Below are positions 21,496-24,775 of a stretch of 24,775 nucleotides of DNA, piece by piece. Positions within the stretch are counted from its first letter, which is position 1; each line of letters opens with the position of its first letter. The position numbers and the translations under genes were made by a program. The stretch is taken from positions 1 to 24,775 of IMG/VR virus record IMGVR_UViG_3300005589_000099; one strand, given 5' to 3'. The notes below the pieces were generated by a model that saw nothing but the letters and a program-made list of their open reading frames with translations, was not told the DNA's origin and searched no databases. This DNA is from a virus.

Positions 21496-22008
21496 ATGAA
21501 AAATTTGATTCTATTCCTGTTGCTCCTGTGTCCGTTTTCTCTGATGGCCGGCGAAATAGACGATGTTTTCGGCTCCGGGATCTTCGGCACCGTCTGGGGC
21601 CAGACACCAAATGAAATTCTCAAAGTGTATCCTTCCGGAAAAAAACAAGAGTCCTATGGCGCATATCGAATAACTGTCAAAGATGGTCGCGAAATTCTTA
21701 GCCTGGACCGTCCGAAAGATGGCGAATTAGTGTTTGTTTTCGATACCCAGGACAGACTTTTCAGTGTCGGCGTTACTTTTGGCAGTGAAGACGATTATGC
21801 AAAGCTGATGCAGAAACTCGATACGCTTTTTGGTGGGCGCGATAACCTTGAAAACGATATCGGCGCAACCGGGCTAATTTGGAAAGACGATAAAACAAAG
21901 CTCAAATTGCTATACGTTCCCGGCATGTTCTCCGGTGAAACAATGCTATCAATCGAACACCTATCCCTCCCGAAAAACAATAAATCTAAGGAAGAGCTTG
22001 GGTTTTGA
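21496..22008 (+). CDS. Small exported protein (putative lysogenic conversion factor)
   Basis: A 170-residue protein with a clear Sec signal peptide: a positively charged start, a leucine-rich core, and a likely cut after LMAG or LMA (about residue 18-19). The mature part is a mixed alpha/beta domain (IFGTVWGQTPNEILKVYPSG, then ELVFVFDTQDRLFSVGVTFG). It may be a small periplasmic protein. I do not recognise a family. An AAGGA ribosome site stands about eight bases before the ATG, and the gene follows the repressor by 30 bases on the same strand with no terminator between. It is probably transcribed with the repressor in lysogens, and could alter the host envelope. Confidence 0.65.
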   Translation: MKNLILFLLLLCPFSLMAGEIDDVFGSGIFGTVWGQTPNEILKVYPSGKKQESYGAYRITVKDGREILSLDRPKDGELVFVFDTQDRLFSVGVTFGSEDDYAKLMQKLDTLFGGRDNLENDIGATGLIWKDDKTKLKLLYVPGMFSGETMLSIEHLSLPKNNKSKEELGF

Positions 22009-22062
22009 TAGGAAAAGAACAACAAATGTTTATTTTTGCAAATTCGTCCGCATTAACTAGAA

Positions 22063-22080
22063 TATAACTTGCGTGTTATA
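22063..22080. promoter_or_regulatory. Inverted repeat before the TA-like operon (candidate operator)
   Basis: TATAAC-TTGCGT-GTTATA has perfect 6-bp arms and ends one base before the toxin ATG at 22081. Palindromes at this place are common antitoxin-binding operators for autoregulation in type II toxin-antitoxin operons. No standard -35/-10 pair is clear; a TATAAC within the repeat could serve as a -10. Confidence 0.55.
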
Positions 22081-22515
22081 ATGATTGAAATTAGACTCCA
22101 CGACCACGCTAAAGATGACATTAAAAGGCTATTTGCCGATAAGGAGTCTAAGTGGATTGCAGGTTATGCCAGCTTTTTGGTGAAAGAGCTCAGGACTAAC
22201 AAGGATCTTCAGGATCAATTATTGGTTCATGATTCGTTAGTTGAATTGTCAGAAAATGGCGTTGCCTCAATCAGTATACAGAAGTGGATTTCGCAATTTA
22301 ACGGAAGGCCAGGTCGTGATTTATGGCGAATTAAGCCGAGAAATAATGCTGGTAATCAAATGCCATTTAGAATGATTTTTGCTTACAGGATGCCATATGG
22401 TGGTTTTGATGCAGAAATATGGGTTTTGGCAGTTTTGAAAAGAAGTGAATTTAATTATGAGGATGAAAATCCTTACACTAAAAGGATTGTGAGTGATTAT
22501 GAACAGCTTGATTGA
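22081..22515 (+). CDS. RelE/HigB-like toxin of a putative TA pair
   Basis: The frame opens with TTG at 22069, but the ATG at 22081 is the better start (144 residues); neither has a good ribosome site. The C-terminal half has the fold pattern of RelE/HigB (Gp49-type) toxins: GRDLWRIKPRNNAG, then MPFRMIFAYRM, EIWVLAVLKRSEF, and basic residues Arg/Lys in each block. It is followed, with a 23-base overlap, by an XRE antitoxin-like gene, the toxin-first order of higBA. Such toxins are ribosome-dependent mRNA nucleases. It is larger than usual (about 90-120), because of an N-terminal helical region of about 60 residues. The family call is moderately sure; toxic activity is inferred. Confidence 0.6.
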   Translation: MIEIRLHDHAKDDIKRLFADKESKWIAGYASFLVKELRTNKDLQDQLLVHDSLVELSENGVASISIQKWISQFNGRPGRDLWRIKPRNNAGNQMPFRMIFAYRMPYGGFDAEIWVLAVLKRSEFNYEDENPYTKRIVSDYEQLD

Positions 22516-22909
22516 AACAAATCGTTTTTACAGGCCAGATAATTCAGGTAGTCAGACCACAAGCAATGCCAAGCTTTTTAAGTTTCCAGCTATTCAATAT
22601 CAAGATGATATAGATAGTTTTTTTGCTCAATTTGAGGATGATCCGGATTTTCAAGCGGGTGCAAAGGCAGCTGGCAATGATATTGCGAATGCTCTATATG
22701 GAGAGGATAGCGCCAGCTTGAGTGCTTTAAGATTAAGAGCTGGTTTAACTCAGACTGAATTGGCTAGTTTGATAGGTATTCATCAGCCTGCGCTTGCAAG
22801 ACTTGAGTCAAAAGAGCCGGGAGACCCTAAACTAAGTACTTTGAAGAAGCTCTCTGAAGCGCTTGGAAAGCCTTTAGATGTTGTTGCTAACTGCTTTGAC
22901 ATGGATTGA
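22493..22909 (+). CDS. XRE-family antitoxin (HigA-like)
   Basis: A 138-residue protein. The GTG at 22493 has an AAAGGA ribosome site six bases upstream, so it is a better start than the ATG at 22499. An N-terminal region (about 1-65), rich in Asp/Ser, may neutralise the toxin. Residues about 77-130 are a helix-turn-helix: ALRLRAGLTQTELASLIGIH, then QPALARLESKEPGDPKLSTL, with the KLSEALGKPLDVV end typical of XRE antitoxins. It overlaps the toxin end, so the two are translationally coupled. It presumably binds the TATAAC-N6-GTTATA repeat upstream. Confidence 0.75.
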   Translation: MIMNSLIETNRFYRPDNSGSQTTSNAKLFKFPAIQYQDDIDSFFAQFEDDPDFQAGAKAAGNDIANALYGEDSASLSALRLRAGLTQTELASLIGIHQPALARLESKEPGDPKLSTLKKLSEALGKPLDVVANCFDMD

Positions 22910-22911
22910 TT

Positions 22912-23319
22912 ATGAAACACAATATCCGTTTTCATGGGATTTTTTGCGACGATATAAGGCAAGAAATAGGAAACAAGGTTACGCTTGTCGGGTGTTATGG
23001 TGATGAGCTTTATGTTCCAGATTTTCCGGCTCATATTCATAAGCTGTGCGTTCATTTTATTCTAACGTCAATTGATGAGCGTTCTGACCAAGATCTTGAT
23101 GTGTCTGTTATGACGTTCATAAATTCAGATAAAGGCCCTCAGGTACGTTTTAAAATAAAGTCTGGTACGGATATGAATGGCGGGTTTGAGATTCATAACT
23201 TAAACGTTAAAGAAGAAAATACGATAGTGCTCAAGGCTGTTATTGATGGCAAAGAGTATTTCGGAGGAAGGGTTATTATAAAAAAACCACCAAAGGACCC
23301 CCAAGAAGACACAAACTAA
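22912..23319 (+). CDS. Uncharacterised third gene of the TA-like operon
   Basis: A 135-residue protein; the TGA of the antitoxin and this ATG (22912) are two bases apart, with GGA eight bases ahead. The sequence is IRFHGIFCDDIRQEIGNKVTL, VGCYGDELYVPDFPAHIHKL, then beta strands (VHFILTSID, VSVMTFINSD) and GGRVIIKKPPKD at the end. From memory this resembles a DUF6941-like group of small beta proteins; no function is known to me. It is tightly linked to the TA-like pair and precedes a terminator, so the three genes form one unit. It is either a component of the TA system or an unrelated cargo gene. Confidence 0.6.
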   Translation: MKHNIRFHGIFCDDIRQEIGNKVTLVGCYGDELYVPDFPAHIHKLCVHFILTSIDERSDQDLDVSVMTFINSDKGPQVRFKIKSGTDMNGGFEIHNLNVKEENTIVLKAVIDGKEYFGGRVIIKKPPKDPQEDTN

Positions 23320-23340
23320 CCCGCCCCGAGCGGGTTTTTT
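23318..23340 (+). terminator. Intrinsic terminator after the TA-like operon
   Basis: AACCCGC-CCCGA-GCGGGTT is a perfect 7-bp stem-loop followed by a run of T. It begins at the stop codon of the third gene, ends the plus-strand operon and isolates it from the 245-aa/PIN unit. Confidence 0.92.
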
Positions 23341-23407
23341 AATGCCATCAATCTTTTGCGACTAATTATGTCGCTTCGATCTGTAATCTTTATTTGCGCC
23401 AAATATG

Positions 23408-23436
23408 TTAAGCCGTTACGTGCTTAAGCTTATAAT
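23408..23436 (+). promoter_or_regulatory. Promoter and inverted repeat for the 245-aa/PIN unit
   Basis: A perfect -10 TATAAT (23431-23436) stands 17 bases after TTAAGC (23408-23413), a weak -35. TTAAGC-N8-GCTTAA (23408-23413 and 23422-23427) is an inverted repeat spanning -35 and spacer, so a bound protein would cover the promoter. It is a candidate for autoregulation by the 245-aa protein, as is usual in toxin-antitoxin units. Confidence 0.6.
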
Positions 23437-23475
23437 TGAACTATCATTTAACTAAATACAAATGAAGATTAGATC

Positions 23476-24213
23476 ATGGACACCAAAAAAGACTGCTTTT
23501 CCCTAAGAATACGGGAGTTTACAAAAACAGGCATATCTATGAGCACGCTGGCTGAGTATATGAAAGACTTTGCCAACCTGCTTGGTGAAACTGAACACGT
23601 CCATTTTAAAAGTCTTACCAGTGGTTCTGCAGTACTGAATGCTGTTACAGACAACAAGCAACAAGATGAAAAAATCAGATTAAAGCTTGTTTCTGTTACT
23701 CGGGGAAATGCCTGCGATAACGACATGAAGGCATATCATGCTCTCAATAGTCGGCTCAGAAAAGATAACGCTACCGCTGAATTAAAATTTGGTAAAAGTA
23801 AGCTGATCAATTTCCCTGGCAAGAAAGAGCCAATTTATCCGGATATTGGCCCAATACTGGAAAGCACAGAACTTGAAGGCGAACTTATTCGCGTTGGCGG
23901 AAAAGATGAGTCTATTCATATGTTACTACTGGATAATAATGGAATTCAGCAAAAGCTAAGCACCAAGGATAAACAGTTAGCTATTGATATGGCTAAGCAC
24001 TTATTCACAAAAATCACGGTCAAAGGCCAGGGTTCCTGGACTCGAACGGAAGAAAAAGGCTGGGTACTAAATGATTTAAAAATATCTGAATTTGCTCCGG
24101 TTGAAGAAACAAGTTTTGCTGAACTAGTTATGAAACTCCAATCTATTGAAGGTACCGGATGGTCTGATATGGATGATCCAATCACGGAAGCTCTCAAAAT
24201 TAGAGGGAATTAA
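23476..24213 (+). CDS. Uncharacterised partner of a PIN-domain protein
   Basis: A 245-residue protein of no family I can name. The N-terminal part (SLRIREFTKTGISMSTLAEYMKDFANLL) is followed by HVHFKSLTSGSAVLNAV. The middle has EGELIRVGGKDESIHMLLLDNNG and the C-terminal part KHLFTKITVKGQGSWTRTEEKGW, which look like small beta barrels or sheets. It ends DDPITEALKIRGN. No helix-turn-helix or membrane segment is obvious. The gene ends one base before the TTG start of the PIN gene and shares its ribosome-site region, so the two are co-expressed. I infer that it partners (perhaps antagonises) the nuclease. The ribosome site (GAAGAT) is weak. Confidence 0.65.
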   Translation: MDTKKDCFSLRIREFTKTGISMSTLAEYMKDFANLLGETEHVHFKSLTSGSAVLNAVTDNKQQDEKIRLKLVSVTRGNACDNDMKAYHALNSRLRKDNATAELKFGKSKLINFPGKKEPIYPDIGPILESTELEGELIRVGGKDESIHMLLLDNNGIQQKLSTKDKQLAIDMAKHLFTKITVKGQGSWTRTEEKGWVLNDLKISEFAPVEETSFAELVMKLQSIEGTGWSDMDDPITEALKIRGN

Positions 24214-24214
24214 T

Positions 24215-24751
24215 TTGAAAGTTATTATTGATACAAGTGTTCTTTCAATACTGTTTAACCAGAATGCCAAACCACCAATAGATAAAGAAACTAAAAAGCC
24301 ACTGGAGCATTTTAAGGAGCGGGTGAACAATTTAATTCAAACACTGAGCAAGGAAAAAGCCCAGGTAATAATACCCTCACCCGTACTGACTGAGATATTG
24401 ATCCCGGCAACTGTAGGCCAGAGAGAAACAATTGAAACGCTTTCAAAGTCACCTTTCAAAATCACCGGATTTGACCATAGAGCATCGATTGAGTGCTCGA
24501 TTATGCTAAGGAGATTCTTTTCAGAATCTAAAAACAGAAAGGAGATGACAAGTAACTTTAACAAGCAGAAGGTTAAATTCGATTATCAAATTTTTTCTAT
24601 CGGTCTTGTAGAGCAAGTTGAAGCGATATATTCCGATGACAAAGATATAAGAAAACTTGGAAAAAAATTTAATATTCCAGTTATTGGATCCAATGACCTT
24701 GAGGTAAGCCTCTCTGAGAAACAAATAAAAATGGAATTTCCACCAAATTAA
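24215..24751 (+). CDS. PIN-domain ribonuclease
   Basis: The start is TTG at 24215, with AGAGGG seven bases before it; the open frame begins earlier but inside the previous gene. The 178-residue protein has the four acidic positions of PIN domains: D6 in VIIDTSVL, E60 in VLTEILIP, D123 in KFDYQIFSIG and D141/D142 in YSDDKDI. The fold of the second half (QVEAIYSDDKDIRKLGKKF, then IPVIGSND) also fits. PIN proteins are metal-dependent single-strand ribonucleases, and many are VapC-type toxins. It is longer than a typical VapC (about 130), with an insertion at about 65-115. Because it directly follows an unknown 245-aa protein, it may be the effector of a new two-gene unit. Confidence 0.82.
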   Translation: MKVIIDTSVLSILFNQNAKPPIDKETKKPLEHFKERVNNLIQTLSKEKAQVIIPSPVLTEILIPATVGQRETIETLSKSPFKITGFDHRASIECSIMLRRFFSESKNRKEMTSNFNKQKVKFDYQIFSIGLVEQVEAIYSDDKDIRKLGKKFNIPVIGSNDLEVSLSEKQIKMEFPPN

Positions 24752-24775
24752 AAAATGCTCCATCAGAAACCCGTC

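Noticed and set aside
23358-23374. GCGAC-N7-GTCGC inverted repeat between the terminator and the PIN-unit promoter
   Set aside because: The stem is only 5 bp with no T-run and no related copy nearby; it may be a chance repeat.
24124-24330. Minus-strand open frame overlapping the junction of the 245-aa and PIN genes
   Set aside because: Antisense shadow of two supported genes; no ribosome site and no recognisable family.
1-24775. Search for integrase, att sites, tRNA genes, CRISPR arrays and insertion sequences
   Set aside because: None seen. No direct-repeat/spacer array, no transposase or integrase-like protein and no cloverleaf-like gene could be recognised by eye in the window.

Overview
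The window is one arm of a temperate siphophage (lambda/HK97-type) genome, most likely an integrated prophage. A late + early block on the minus strand (1-20878) meets a divergent lysogeny/cargo block on the plus strand (21040-24751). A YdaS/YdaT-type regulatory pair, RusA, O/P-like replication proteins, Q-type antitermination and a DUF551 protein suggest a gammaproteobacterial host. The sequence alone does not identify the species. No integrase, excisionase, att site, tRNA or rRNA gene is visible, so the phage must continue past one or both edges.

Reading in transcription order from the immunity region: three related 15-bp operator-like palindromes (20903-20986) separate a Cro/YdaS-like gene (minus) from an HTH repressor (plus). 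The rightward-type early operon on the minus strand then carries YdaT/CII-like, O-like initiator (with iteron-like repeats inside it), P-like helicase loader, a LexA-type winged-helix protein, RusA resolvase, an unknown 90-aa protein, a Q-like antiterminator and a DUF551 protein. A late promoter and an intrinsic terminator follow, laid out like lambda pR'-tR'. Behind them lie the late genes: M15 endolysin, small and large terminase, two holin-like proteins, a membrane-anchored beta-rich protein, a 967-aa Ig/cadherin-domain protein, portal (DUF4055), a MuF protein carrying a C-terminal ADP-ribosyltransferase domain, a 71-aa protein, scaffold, capsid, head-tail connectors, tail terminator, tail tube, a tail-assembly chaperone with an apparent -1 frameshift extension, and the start of the tape measure protein, cut by the window edge.

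The plus-strand side holds the prophage-expressed genes: the repressor (without a cleavable S24 domain), a small exported protein, a toxin-antitoxin-like pair (RelE/HigB-like toxin, then XRE antitoxin) followed by a third uncharacterised gene and a strong terminator, and finally a two-gene unit made of an unrecognised 245-aa protein and a PIN-domain nuclease. This end looks AT-richer than the structural genes and reads as accessory cargo.

Most noteworthy: the ADP-ribosyltransferase toxin fused to the capsid MuF protein; the unknown-partner/PIN two-gene unit with its own promoter and inverted repeat; the three-gene TA-like operon; the three-operator switch with a non-cleavable repressor; the frameshifted tail chaperone; the iteron-like repeats inside the O-like gene; and tandem terminators in the middle of the head gene cluster.
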